A stretch of DNA of 64,000 nt from DTFZ01 sp050260375 (lineage in GTDB: Bacteria > Bacillota > Clostridia > Christensenellales > SZUA-584). Positions 1 to 8,890 of this stretch are shown here, piece by piece. Location of the stretch: the NCBI GenBank assembly GCA_050260375.1, contig JBLNCA010000049.1, forward strand, positions 5,013-69,012, read 5' to 3'. The translations under genes and the position numbers were made by a program. Position 1 is the first letter of the stretch, and each line of letters starts with the position of its first letter. Under the pieces are notes generated by a model, which was not told the origin of the DNA, did not search any database, and worked only from the letters and a program-made list of their open reading frames with translations.

Positions 1-1
1 A

Positions 2-85
2 TGCCGATACTGTATGCAAAAACGGATGGAAGGTATCGGTTATCATGTGACTACCTCCCGAGGAGATCATAAATCTATCCTTTAA
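2..85 (+). CDS. hydE: C-terminal end of HydE-like radical SAM maturase (partial)
   Basis: An open frame enters from the left edge and stops at TAA 83-85. Its last 27 codons read CRYCMQKRMEGIGYHV followed by TTSRGDHKSIL. From memory, a GY-V---RGD ending is typical of HydE, the [FeFe]-hydrogenase maturase that supplies the bridging dithiomethylamine ligand of the H-cluster. The position directly upstream of hydG and hydF, with a 59-bp gap, fits a hydEGF operon. Only the tail is visible, so the radical SAM motif cannot be checked. Another protein with a similar tail is possible. Confidence 0.5.
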   Translation, partial: CRYCMQKRMEGIGYHVTTSRGDHKSIL

Positions 86-144
86 AAGGATTCTATTGCT
101 GAAGGGGAAGAAGTCTCTGACCCGAATAAGAAAGGAGTTTTATT

Positions 145-1563
145 ATGTACGATCCAAAATCATCCAAAGCAGAAGAATTTATTTCTCACGAAGAAATTCT
201 TGAAACGCTTAAGTATGCGGACAAGAACAAAAATAATACTGAGCTTATTGACAGTATCATTGAAAAGGCAAAGCTCCGCAAAGGACTTTCTCACAGGGAG
301 GCTTCGGTATTGCTCGCTTGTGAGATTGAAGAAAAAAACAATGAAATCTATGCACTTGCCGAGCAAATTAAAAAAGATTTTTATGGCAACCGTATTGTAT
401 TATTTGCACCTTTATACCTGTCCAACTATTGTGTAAATGGTTGCATATACTGTCCGTATCATAAGAAGAACCAACACATCACCAGAAAGAAAATGACACA
501 GGAGGAAATCCGCCGGGAAGTTATGGCACTTCAGGATATGGGCCATAAGCGCCTTGCAATAGAATCCGGAGAAGACCCTGTAAACAATCCTATTGAGTAT
601 ATACTTGAGTGTATTGACACAATTTACAGCATCAAGCATAAAAACGGAGCAATCCGTCGTGTTAATGTCAATATTGCTGCAACCACGGTTGAAAATTATA
701 AAAAGCTTAAAGCGGCAGGTATAGGTACTTATATACTCTTCCAGGAGACTTACCATAAGGAAAGCTATGAAAAATTGCATCCGACTGGTCCAAAGCATGA
801 TTATGCCTATCACACCGAAGCAATGGACAGAGCCATGCTTGGCGGCATAGATGATGTCGGCCTGGGTGTATTGTTTGGACTTGAAAAGTATCGCTATGAA
901 TTTGCAGCTTTGCTAATGCATGCAGAGCATCTTGAAGCGGTATTCGGAGTTGGCCCCCATACTATCAGTGTGCCAAGAATCCGTCCTGCTGATGACATTG
1001 ATCCGTCGTCATTTGATAACGCAATAAATGATGATATATTCGCTAAAATTGTAGCATGCATCCGTATTTCAGTACCTTATACGGGAATGATAGTATCAAC
1101 CAGGGAAAGCAAGGCAACCAGGGAACGTGTACTTCATTTGGGTGTTTCTCAAATCAGCGGCGGCTCCAAGACAAGTGTCGGGGGATATTACGAGCCTGAA
1201 CCGGAAGATGAAAATTCTGCACAATTTGATGTAAATGACACGAGAACTCTTGATGAAGTTATAAGATGGCTGATGGAGCTTGGATACATCCCCAGCTTTT
1301 GTACTGCCTGCTATAGAGAAGGCAGGACCGGCGACAGATTTATGAGTCTCTGTAAGAGTGGGCAGATTCAGAACTGCTGCCACCCAAATGCTATCATGAC
1401 ACTTAAGGAGTATCTGGAGGATTATACCACACCAGAAACAAAGGCGGTTGGCGAGGCGCTTATTGAAAATGAGATAGGTAAAATTCCAAATGATAGGGTC
1501 AAAAAGATTGTAGAAGAAAACCTGATAAAAATTAGTAACGGAACCCGCGATTTCAGGTTTTAA
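145..1563 (+). CDS. hydG: [FeFe]-hydrogenase H-cluster maturase HydG (tyrosine lyase)
   Basis: HydG is a radical SAM enzyme that splits tyrosine to p-cresol and dehydroglycine and makes the CO and CN- ligands of the H-cluster on an iron synthon. The 472-residue length is normal. The radical SAM CX3CX2C motif is C96, C100, C103 (YCVNGCIYC). The HydG-specific C-terminal cluster motif CX2CX22C is present as C386, C389 and C412, which separates it from ThiH. A strong ribosome site (AAAGGAG, about 131-137) precedes the ATG. It follows the HydE tail and is followed after 16 bp by hydF, so the three are probably one maturation operon. No hydrogenase structural gene lies in the window. Confidence 0.96.
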   Translation: MYDPKSSKAEEFISHEEILETLKYADKNKNNTELIDSIIEKAKLRKGLSHREASVLLACEIEEKNNEIYALAEQIKKDFYGNRIVLFAPLYLSNYCVNGCIYCPYHKKNQHITRKKMTQEEIRREVMALQDMGHKRLAIESGEDPVNNPIEYILECIDTIYSIKHKNGAIRRVNVNIAATTVENYKKLKAAGIGTYILFQETYHKESYEKLHPTGPKHDYAYHTEAMDRAMLGGIDDVGLGVLFGLEKYRYEFAALLMHAEHLEAVFGVGPHTISVPRIRPADDIDPSSFDNAINDDIFAKIVACIRISVPYTGMIVSTRESKATRERVLHLGVSQISGGSKTSVGGYYEPEPEDENSAQFDVNDTRTLDEVIRWLMELGYIPSFCTACYREGRTGDRFMSLCKSGQIQNCCHPNAIMTLKEYLEDYTTPETKAVGEALIENEIGKIPNDRVKKIVEENLIKISNGTRDFRF

Positions 1564-1579
1564 GGGGTGGCGAAACTGC

Positions 1580-2785
1580 ATGGGACTAAATGAGACACCG
1601 TCAGCAAATCGTATTCACATAGGCTTTTTCGGTAAGAGAAACTCAGGTAAATCGAGCCTTGTAAATGCCGTTACGGGTCAGAATCTTGCTATTGTTTCCG
1701 ATGTAAAAGGCACAACCACAGATCCGGTATACAAATCCATGGAACTGCTTCCTCTTGGTCCCGTTATGATCATCGATACACCTGGAATTGATGATGAAGG
1801 AATTCTGGGAGAGCTTCGCGTAAGAAAAAGCCGCCAGGTACTTAACAAAACCGATGTTGCGGTTCTGGTAATAGATTCTGTTATTGGTAAAACAAAGGAA
1901 GATGAAGAACTGATTGCACTGTTTGGTGAAAAGAAGATCAATTATATCGTTGCCTACAATAAAGCGGATTTACTTGCACAAAAATCACCTGAAACCGATA
2001 ATTTAATTCTTGTCAGTGCCAAAACAGGGTACAACATCGAAACACTGAAGGAAAGAATTGCAGCCTTGGCTGTAACGGAAGAACCCAAACTGAGAATAGT
2101 GGGTGACCTTATTAACCCATTGGATTTTGTTGTGCTTGTTGTACCTATTGACAAGGCTGCCCCCAAAGGACGGTTAATACTGCCTCAGCAGCAGACTATC
2201 CGTGATATTCTGGAGGCTGGTGCTACCGCTATTGTAGTAAAAGAGTCTGAATTTCGCGAAACACTTGAAAACCTCGGTAAAAAGCCAAGGCTTGTCATTA
2301 CGGACAGTCAGGTGTTCGCGAAGGTGTCGGCTGAAACGCCGAAGGATATTTTTCTGACTTCCTTTTCCATTCTTTTTGCTAGATACAAAGGCAACCTTGA
2401 AATTGCCATAAAAGGTGTAAAAACGCTGGAATATCTTCAGGATGGCGACACTGTTCTCATTTCTGAAGGATGCACCCATCACCGGCAGTGCGACGACATA
2501 GGCACGGTAAAGCTGCCCCGCTGGATCAAAGATTATACCAAAAAGCAGCTGAATTTTAAATTTACATCAGGTACGGAATTCCCTGATGATCTGTCTGAAT
2601 ATAAATTGATTGTTCACTGCGGCGGTTGCATGCTCAACGAAAGAGAGATGAAATACCGTCAAAAATGTGCTGCGGAGCAGCATGTGTCCATAACCAATTA
2701 TGGCATCCTTATTTCATATATGCAGGGAATCTTGGAGAGAAGCATAGCCATATTCCCGCATATATTGGCGGAAATTGAGAAGTAA
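1580..2785 (+). CDS. hydF: [FeFe]-hydrogenase H-cluster maturation GTPase HydF
   Basis: HydF is the GTPase scaffold on which the H-cluster precursor is assembled before transfer to the hydrogenase. The N-terminal GTPase domain shows a P-loop (G18 to S25, GKRNSGKS), a DTPGIDD switch II and a YNKAD specificity motif. The C-terminal [4Fe-4S] site CxH...HCxxC is present as C298, H300, H346, C347 and C350. The 401-residue length is typical. It starts 16 bp after hydG. A perfect inverted repeat 11 bp beyond the stop probably ends the transcript. Like hydG, it is noticeably AT-richer than the genes from 3.3 kb onward. Confidence 0.95.
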   Translation: MGLNETPSANRIHIGFFGKRNSGKSSLVNAVTGQNLAIVSDVKGTTTDPVYKSMELLPLGPVMIIDTPGIDDEGILGELRVRKSRQVLNKTDVAVLVIDSVIGKTKEDEELIALFGEKKINYIVAYNKADLLAQKSPETDNLILVSAKTGYNIETLKERIAALAVTEEPKLRIVGDLINPLDFVVLVVPIDKAAPKGRLILPQQQTIRDILEAGATAIVVKESEFRETLENLGKKPRLVITDSQVFAKVSAETPKDIFLTSFSILFARYKGNLEIAIKGVKTLEYLQDGDTVLISEGCTHHRQCDDIGTVKLPRWIKDYTKKQLNFKFTSGTEFPDDLSEYKLIVHCGGCMLNEREMKYRQKCAAEQHVSITNYGILISYMQGILERSIAIFPHILAEIEK

Positions 2786-2796
2786 TTACATTCGTG

Positions 2797-2821
2797 AAAA
2801 CCACTGATTTCAGTGGTTTTG
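2797..2821. terminator. Inverted repeat after hydF, probable terminator
   Basis: AAAACCACTGA at 2797-2807 is perfectly complementary to TCAGTGGTTTT at 2810-2820. The short A and T tracts on the two sides would let it work in either direction. It lies 11 bp after the hydF stop. Confidence 0.6.
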
Positions 2822-2998
2822 GGCTGTTTATATGGTGGCAGTATAGATGATGCAAATATATTTTTAAAATATCAGCGTGCCGGAAACAAATACTTTAAAC
2901 AAAAACGCCGATAATGTGCGGTATATTAATTTTACCCAAACTGCACATAATGGGGACTCCCAGCCCGCCAGATACGGTATAAGTTTACGGGGGGAAGC

Positions 2999-3300
2999 TT
3001 AGCGGGCGGGTGCGGAGACCCGCCCCTACGAACGGAATAGCAACATCAGCATGTGTAGGGGAGGGCTTCCACGCCCTCCCGCAATGCATCCATGCCCTCC
3101 CGAAGGAATGCACGCCCTCTCGAGATGAATCAACGTGCGGGCGTCCGAAGGACGCCCCAACGATATGGAAGAACCGTCAGCGTGTGTAGGGGCGACCTGT
3201 GGTCGCCCGAACGTGGAGCAGAAGGGCAGAAACGCCCCTATCGGCGCGTTGCGCCGTTTACCTTGCCGGGGCCCTCGGCGAACATAGTTCGCTGGGGTGA
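2999..3300. repeat. Cluster of GC-rich hairpin repeats (family 2)
   Basis: At least four perfect 8-bp stem-loops sit in about 200 bp. Their arms are GGGCGGGT/ACCCGCCC (3004-3025), GGGAGGGC/GCCCTCCC (3059-3080), GGGCGTCC/GGACGCCC (3139-3157) and GGGCGACC/GGTCGCCC (3190-3208). A weaker one is near 3268-3292. Two carry the same lead-in GTGTAGGGG. Arms differ between copies but stay complementary. The rest of the 2786-3343 gap (2822-2998) is AT-rich with nothing I recognise. A 70-codon frame through the repeats is not a credible gene. Confidence 0.7.
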
Positions 3301-3343
3301 GTAAAAGGGAAGCTTTTGACAGGATGGTAAAGGGGTGATAATT

Positions 3344-4021
3344 CTATTCCCGCTGAACCGCGCCGCCGTTGTTTACGAACCTTATGAGCGGTATTTCGGA
3401 GCTTAAAATGCCCGCGCTGTCAGCGACGGCCATGCTTCCCTTGGGTATGCCGTACCCTATAGCGCCGGAACTTTGCAGCCGGAGCGCCGTTTTAAGCTCT
3501 TTCCAGTCCTCGTCCTCCGCGTGTGTGTCCAGCGTCGCAGGCACGAATCCAAGGCAGTCGAACAGCTCCGCGGTCTGATCGTCTTTGGGGTCTTCCCAGC
3601 GGACCCAGTGAGCGCCCATCATTATACTGCCTGCGGATAGCCCGATAAACAGCTTTCCGCGCCCGTACAGCTCACGAAGAAAAACGGCGAGCCAGTGGAA
3701 TTCGAGCCAGCGCATACCGTCGTCCACTTCACCGCCCGATATGAATATTGCGTCCGCTCTCTCAAGCGCCCGCCGCGCGGCGGGCAGGTCTATATTATTC
3801 TTAGCCAGCTTTACCAAATATGTTTTCGCCGCTCCCGCCTCTTTTAAAAGAGACCTCATCATGCAAAAAAATATCACGTTATCGCCGCTCGCGGTGCCTA
3901 TGTACGCGACGCGCGGCTTATCGCCGCATTCAGCAAGAGCGCGCTTAAGTAAGGGCAGCATGCTTCTCGGGTTGCCGAAATTGCCGCCCGCCAACAGATA
4001 CAGCGGCTTTGTTTCACTCAT
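3344..4021 (-). CDS. Peptidase S51 / dipeptidase E-like protein (glutamine amidotransferase fold)
   Basis: The 225-residue protein has the peptidase E/cyanophycinase pattern: an SGGEVDDGM segment near residues 95-103 and the nucleophile elbow GLSAGS with Ser129. Family members are cytoplasmic serine peptidases that cut dipeptides with N-terminal Asp, or isoaspartyl/cyanophycin links. The true substrate here is unknown, and the sequence is only moderately close to classic PepE. The start overlaps the stop of the upstream AMP-ligase gene by 4 bp (ATGA, 4018-4021), so the two are translationally coupled. The coupling suggests the peptidase processes something related to the ligase's product, which is inference. 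Confidence 0.75.
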   Translation of the reverse strand: MSETKPLYLLAGGNFGNPRSMLPLLKRALAECGDKPRVAYIGTASGDNVIFFCMMRSLLKEAGAAKTYLVKLAKNNIDLPAARRALERADAIFISGGEVDDGMRWLEFHWLAVFLRELYGRGKLFIGLSAGSIMMGAHWVRWEDPKDDQTAELFDCLGFVPATLDTHAEDEDWKELKTALRLQSSGAIGYGIPKGSMAVADSAGILSSEIPLIRFVNNGGAVQRE

Positions 4022-5322
4022 ACGAACAATCCCTTCTGGTCGAATTTAAAATTCGCCTGCGTGCGGCGGTACTTGCCCGCAGGGCCGGGAAATATGCCCG
4101 GAACAACCCTCAGCATATACTCGCCGTCACGGCCGTACAAAGACGTGAGCGCTTCGCGCGTGCTGTCAAGCACGTTTTGAGACTTGTCGGTAAGCATCAG
4201 CTGCAGTTCATACTTTGTGGGCGTATGCTGCTCAAGATGATAATCGCGTATTTCGGGGATATCGGCGAGCCGCTTGTCAAGAGCCATAGTAGTCACAAGG
4301 TCGCCAGACGTCGTGAACGTAGCGTTGGCCACCCGCCCTTCTACTGCTTCCGCTATCAGGCCTTCATGCCTTCCGCACGAACATTCTTTGGCGGGGTGCA
4401 GGCGTATAAGGTCGCCCATATCGAACCTGAGTATGCAAGTCCATGGGTTGTCAAAAGTCGAAACGAGTATGCGTCCAAGCTCCGGCCCTCCGTGCCGCTC
4501 GGCAAGCGGATAATAATCTATCCTGCAGAAGTCCGTATTCTGATGGAACAGCCCGTCTTCGCACTGCATAAGCACAAAACCGGTTTCCGTGCTGCCGTAT
4601 GAGCTGATAAGCGGCGATGAAAACACCCGTTTTATTGCGGCTAGATGAATACAGGAAGGATACTCGTATGTGAATATTATCGCGGCGGGGGAATAGAGCT
4701 CTTTGCCGTTGTCCCACGCCCACCACGCGAGCCGCGCCAGCAGCGACGGGTTGGCTTCCAGCACGGCGGGCTTGTAAACATTGAGCTCATGTGCCATGCG
4801 CTCTAGGTGCCGCGTCTGCCACGATATCACGTTTATCTTTTCGTTAAGATACAAATGGTTGCCGAGTATGCGGTGGCCCATAGGCAGGTCTTCTTCGCAG
4901 TGTATGCCTATGTTAAGCGAGCTAGCCAGTTTCGCGTCGTTTTGCGGGTAATCAAGCACCGCCGTATGGGCGTTAAGCTTCCAGGAAACCGCTTCGGAGG
5001 CGTACCACCATTCCTGGTTCCAGAGATTTATCACCTTTTCTCCCGTAGTGCCGCTTGTGAACGTATACTCTATCTCGTCCCTTTCAAGGCCTTCCTCGAT
5101 GTTGCGGCCGTTCGGGACAAGGCCCTGCGGGAAGTGCTCTCTCATAGCTTTCTTTGTCAGCTCCGGCAGCGCCGCGTACCGCTCGTCTATATCGGTGTCC
5201 GGGCCGGGATCGAACGCCCTCCAGCTTTTATACAGCGGAGCCGTCCCCAAAGCGGTATCAAGCGCCTTAAGGCATTTTTCATAATACTTTGCCGGGTAAT
5301 TATACCTTTTTTGAATGACCAT
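4018..5322 (-). CDS. AMP-forming ligase of the phenylacetate-CoA ligase / F390-synthetase family
   Basis: The 434-residue protein belongs to the ANL adenylating superfamily, PaaK/CapK branch. It has the ATP loop TSGTTG at residues 89-94, YGSTETG at 242-248 and RFDMGDL near 299-305, followed by a CSCGR segment typical of PaaK-like proteins. Such enzymes activate a carboxylate as acyl-AMP and pass it to CoA or another acceptor. The PaaK branch is broad, so the acid cannot be named. It is first gene of a two-gene minus-strand operon with the S51-like peptidase. A TATAAT box lies about 50 bp upstream of the ATG. Confidence 0.75.
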   Translation of the reverse strand: MVIQKRYNYPAKYYEKCLKALDTALGTAPLYKSWRAFDPGPDTDIDERYAALPELTKKAMREHFPQGLVPNGRNIEEGLERDEIEYTFTSGTTGEKVINLWNQEWWYASEAVSWKLNAHTAVLDYPQNDAKLASSLNIGIHCEEDLPMGHRILGNHLYLNEKINVISWQTRHLERMAHELNVYKPAVLEANPSLLARLAWWAWDNGKELYSPAAIIFTYEYPSCIHLAAIKRVFSSPLISSYGSTETGFVLMQCEDGLFHQNTDFCRIDYYPLAERHGGPELGRILVSTFDNPWTCILRFDMGDLIRLHPAKECSCGRHEGLIAEAVEGRVANATFTTSGDLVTTMALDKRLADIPEIRDYHLEQHTPTKYELQLMLTDKSQNVLDSTREALTSLYGRDGEYMLRVVPGIFPGPAGKYRRTQANFKFDQKGLFV

Positions 5323-5373
5323 TTGTTATCCCCTTAATAATGTTGCATAAATGCAGGTTTCCATACTTTACCC

Positions 5374-5402
5374 ATTATAAGACAGAAAGGGATATCGTAC
5401 AA
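5374..5402 (-). promoter_or_regulatory. Probable sigma-A promoter of the ligase-peptidase operon
   Basis: On the minus strand, TTGTAC (5397-5402) and TATAAT (5374-5379) are 17 bp apart, about 50 bp ahead of the ligase ATG. The -10 is perfect and the -35 is weak. Confidence 0.5.
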
Positions 5403-5441
5403 GTGTTCTATATGAATTTATATTTTGATTTCGCGAGAGAA

Positions 5442-7715
5442 CTAACGACCCAGCAGTATGCGCCGCCACAGGTATACCGATAAGCCGAGATGTTCTCTTA
5501 AACGCTTTTCGAGCGAGGCGCTGAATTCGCACATCTTTTCCACATCGGCGTCGCTCGGCTCTTCGAGCCGGAAGCGCATTTTAATGACGGGAATGCACGC
5601 GGCCGTCATTTCTTCCGAGCGAAGGTACTCGTCGACGCGCCGCGCAAAGCTCGTTATCGTATCGCAGGTCTCCTGCCGCAAGCCGAGGAAAGATACCTGG
5701 CGCAGTATTTTAGCGTAGCAGGCGCTAAGCCTTTCGCCTGCCGTAGGATATTTGCGGCAAAGCCTCCTGTAATATCCGGAGCCCGTCAGCAGAAATACGC
5801 GAACGGCCATAAACAGCCCGAGCGCAACGGCAATGCACGTTACCGCAACGAGCGTCGCTTTAAACTCTGCGGACATGCCGCCGCCATTGGCAGCATCGGC
5901 GTCATTTTCAGATAATACGTCGGGCGTCGGTGCGGGCGTTGGCGAGGCTACCTGCCCTCCGGGAGTGTTTTGGTCTATCACTGCGTTTTCGTCGAAGTTC
6001 CAGCCTGAAGCGTCGAACGTGAGCCATCCAATACCCTTGAAATAGATTTCAGTCCATGCGTGCGCGGTGGCGTTGGTGGCAAGGAATGAATTGCCGGCGG
6101 TGGTAGCCGGATTTCTCTTAAGCGCGTAGCCGGTAACGAAGCGGGCGGGAAGGCCTTCGGCGCGCGCAAGTACAGTCATTGCGCTCGCAAAATAGACGCA
6201 ATAGCCTTCGCGCTTTTGAAGGAAATATTCCACAAAGTCCATGTTCTCCGGGGGGATGCCGGGGGTTAGCGTATATCTGCAGTTTTTTGCGAGCCAGTTT
6301 TCTATGGCCTTTGCTTTTTCATATGGCGTTTTGCAGCCTCTTGTAATTTGCGCCGCCGTCTCGTATACGCTGTTTGGCAGAGAGTCGGGGAGCTGCAAGT
6401 ATTCTGAGCATATTCCGTCCCAACTGCCGTCGGGTTCGTTTTCCGTAAGCGATTCGAGCGCCGTCATATTGGCGTCAAAGTCCTCCAGGTTTCTGTTGAA
6501 TATCACGGTATTGACAACGTAGCGCATCGACCTGTGGGAAACCGATGTGAAAAGCTCGGACTGTCTGTTAAAGAACACGCCGGATATGTCCATTGTCCTG
6601 CTCTCAATCGATTGCAGCCGTCCTGCGGAAAAAAGTGTCCTTCCGCGCTCAGAATACGTTATGCTGAGTTTTGCGGAGTGCGTAAGCTTGTCAAGCAGCT
6701 TTTTGGCTTCGCTGCCTGCCGTATTGGGAAGGCCGAACACTTCGTCGCGCATATTCTGCCATATTGAACTAGTAAGCCTGAACCTGCGCAATTTAGCCGT
6801 GTCATACCACCTCTGTCCGTCGTAAGCGTCGTATACGGCGCCTTTGAGGCGCATGGGCGAATTGGTTATTACCGTCATAACCACTTCGTTGCTTGGCGTT
6901 ACGTTCCCGCCCAAGCGGTTTTCCAGCGGCGAAAAACCCGATACGCCTATATTAAAGCTTCCCTGTACCGGATCGCTGCTGTCTCCCCAGCCAAAATAAT
7001 CGCTTATGTCTTCGACCATGTTGAAAAGCCCTTTAGATTGCCATTCACCGTCATTTTTGGGGCTTATAACGACCGACAGGAAAATGACTACGGGCACGAT
7101 TACTATGGCTGTCATAACGAGCAGCGCGCTCGAAATGCCGTCTTCTTTGGGCAGCTTCTTATTTATACGGTTGCCCGTCGCCTTTGCAATCGACAAAAAG
7201 ACTACGGCAAGAAGCATATAAAATACGGGCCAGAATGCGGGGAAGTTGACCGAATGCGCCCATATCAGCAGTCCGAGCGCGGCGGGCGGCAGGGCGGGAA
7301 AGAAAAACAGTTTGCGGAAATACAGGTACGAAATGGCGGCGGCGGGAAACGCCGCGGCAATCTCTACAACAATGATGCTGCCGTTCGTAGAATAAGGCGC
7401 GGTTGGGGGGTAAGACGCGGCGCACCAGCGCACGAAGCCGTCTATGTATTCCCAAAGCTCCCGGTGCAAGTCGAGTATTGTCGATATGAGCAGCGTGAGT
7501 ACTAAAACGGCGCCTGCCAGGGCGGGGAACACCCACAACTTGCGCGTAAACAATACAATCAGCCCGAGGCAGGCCATTGTCAGCAAAATGCAGTCGCCGT
7601 AACCTACAGCAAATCCCGCGGAAGGCAGAAAAATCGAGCAGACGGAAGCGCCGAGCAGTATGCAGCAGAACATATCCGTAAGGAAAGCGGCGAGTTTTGA
7701 TTTTAAAAACTTCAT
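5442..7715 (-). CDS. Membrane transglutaminase-like protein (TgpA / DUF4129 type)
   Basis: The 757-residue membrane protein has about six hydrophobic segments in residues 10-220, then a large extracytoplasmic part with a transglutaminase-like core. The catalytic triad is Cys506 (REGYCVYFA), His552 (ATAHAWTEIYF) and Asp568 (WLTFDASG). A Pro/Thr-rich linker at about 588-600 leads to another membrane helix at about 617-640 and a C-terminal cytoplasmic DUF4129-like tail. Family members are proteases or peptide-modifying enzymes of the cell surface with poorly known substrates. It is last in the MoxR-DUF58-transglutaminase operon, 14 bp after the DUF58 gene, a common bacterial gene trio. Confidence 0.88.
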   Translation of the reverse strand: MKFLKSKLAAFLTDMFCCILLGASVCSIFLPSAGFAVGYGDCILLTMACLGLIVLFTRKLWVFPALAGAVLVLTLLISTILDLHRELWEYIDGFVRWCAASYPPTAPYSTNGSIIVVEIAAAFPAAAISYLYFRKLFFFPALPPAALGLLIWAHSVNFPAFWPVFYMLLAVVFLSIAKATGNRINKKLPKEDGISSALLVMTAIVIVPVVIFLSVVISPKNDGEWQSKGLFNMVEDISDYFGWGDSSDPVQGSFNIGVSGFSPLENRLGGNVTPSNEVVMTVITNSPMRLKGAVYDAYDGQRWYDTAKLRRFRLTSSIWQNMRDEVFGLPNTAGSEAKKLLDKLTHSAKLSITYSERGRTLFSAGRLQSIESRTMDISGVFFNRQSELFTSVSHRSMRYVVNTVIFNRNLEDFDANMTALESLTENEPDGSWDGICSEYLQLPDSLPNSVYETAAQITRGCKTPYEKAKAIENWLAKNCRYTLTPGIPPENMDFVEYFLQKREGYCVYFASAMTVLARAEGLPARFVTGYALKRNPATTAGNSFLATNATAHAWTEIYFKGIGWLTFDASGWNFDENAVIDQNTPGGQVASPTPAPTPDVLSENDADAANGGGMSAEFKATLVAVTCIAVALGLFMAVRVFLLTGSGYYRRLCRKYPTAGERLSACYAKILRQVSFLGLRQETCDTITSFARRVDEYLRSEEMTAACIPVIKMRFRLEEPSDADVEKMCEFSASLEKRLREHLGLSVYLWRRILLGR

Positions 7716-7729
7716 CGGTCCCTCCCAAA

Positions 7730-8890
7730 CTAGAACAGGCTCTGCAATGACTCCGCGGCGTTTGCGCCCACTTCGACGTACAGCGTGTGCAAGCGGCCGC
7801 CGGGCTTTACCCCGCCTACGGCAACCAGCGTCACCGAATTATAGGGCGCAAGCGCCTTTTCAAGCTTCAGCATGCCGTCTTTGTCGGCGATTCTGGTGAG
7901 CACAAAAATCGCGTGGGCGTTAAAATCGCGGCCGATTTTCGCAAGCATGCCGTAAAGGCCGGCTTTATCGCTGAAAGGCAGTACCGCAAGATACCTGCGG
8001 ACGCGCTCAAAATCCGCAAGCTCCGCGCATTCCGCAGGCCTTGAAAAATCGGCGCTGTTTACAACTCGCACGGCGCGGTTCTGGGACAGGTTGTGCAGCG
8101 CTATGCACGCAGCGCATTCGCAAACCGTATCGGCGTATATAAGAGCGTCTTCGCCGGTAAGCCCGTGCGTGCCGGTGTCTACGAATATCAGCACGCGCTC
8201 CTTTTCCGGATACTCATATTGCTTGATAAAAATCTCGCTCTGCTGCGCGCTCTTTTTCCAATGCACGCGCCGCAATGAATCGCCCGGGTGGTAAAGGCGC
8301 ACGCCCGAAACGCTGTCGCCTTGCTCCGCCTGCTTGAGGTAAGCGTCGCCAAACAGCTTGGTGTCGGGTATGTCGTACGATACCGCCGCTGGCATCTGCG
8401 CCTTGGGAAGCACAATAAGCTCGGGCATGCGGTAATAAGAGAACCAGCGCATATCAAACGGAAAAGAAATAAGGCCGAATATATCGGTTATCTTAAGCTT
8501 TGTCATGCCAACGTTGTACCGCCCGCGGTATGGCGTCGCTATGGGTATATTAAACGTCCTGCCGGAGTAAGGCGCAACGCTGAATACGAGCTGCACGTTT
8601 TCGCCGTATGATACGACTTCTACATGCACTTCGATAAGCGACAGCGGAAAAGGTCTTTCATTGGCGATCTCAAGCTGCAGCGTTACCTCTTTGCCTTTGA
8701 CGCAGCTTTTAGGCGAAAGCTCCTGCCTGAATTTAAACGTCTTGATCGTCCAAAGGCTTATTGCGAGCACGGATATAACGGTTAATAGCTGCGTTAAAAA
8801 GACAATGAAAAATACGCGCAGGCCTGAGTATATGCCCGCAATGAAGACAATAGCCATAAACGAATAGTATATCCATCTGAAAAGCTTCAT
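7730..8890 (-). CDS. DUF58 domain protein
   Basis: The 386-residue protein has two N-terminal hydrophobic segments (about residues 5-45) and then a DUF58 module with the hallmark YHPGDSLRRVHWKKSA near the middle. DUF58 proteins resemble von Willebrand factor A domains and almost always sit next to a MoxR ATPase, which is thought to remodel them or a partner. The start overlaps the end of the MoxR gene by 4 bp, and the transglutaminase gene follows after 14 bp, so the three are co-translated. Confidence 0.88.
   Translation of the reverse strand: MKLFRWIYYSFMAIVFIAGIYSGLRVFFIVFLTQLLTVISVLAISLWTIKTFKFRQELSPKSCVKGKEVTLQLEIANERPFPLSLIEVHVEVVSYGENVQLVFSVAPYSGRTFNIPIATPYRGRYNVGMTKLKITDIFGLISFPFDMRWFSYYRMPELIVLPKAQMPAAVSYDIPDTKLFGDAYLKQAEQGDSVSGVRLYHPGDSLRRVHWKKSAQQSEIFIKQYEYPEKERVLIFVDTGTHGLTGEDALIYADTVCECAACIALHNLSQNRAVRVVNSADFSRPAECAELADFERVRRYLAVLPFSDKAGLYGMLAKIGRDFNAHAIFVLTRIADKDGMLKLEKALAPYNSVTLVAVGGVKPGGRLHTLYVEVGANAAESLQSLF

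Noticed and set aside
3092..3304. 70-codon open frame in the GC-rich hairpin cluster
   Set aside because: It runs through repeats only and has no ribosome site or recognisable protein features.
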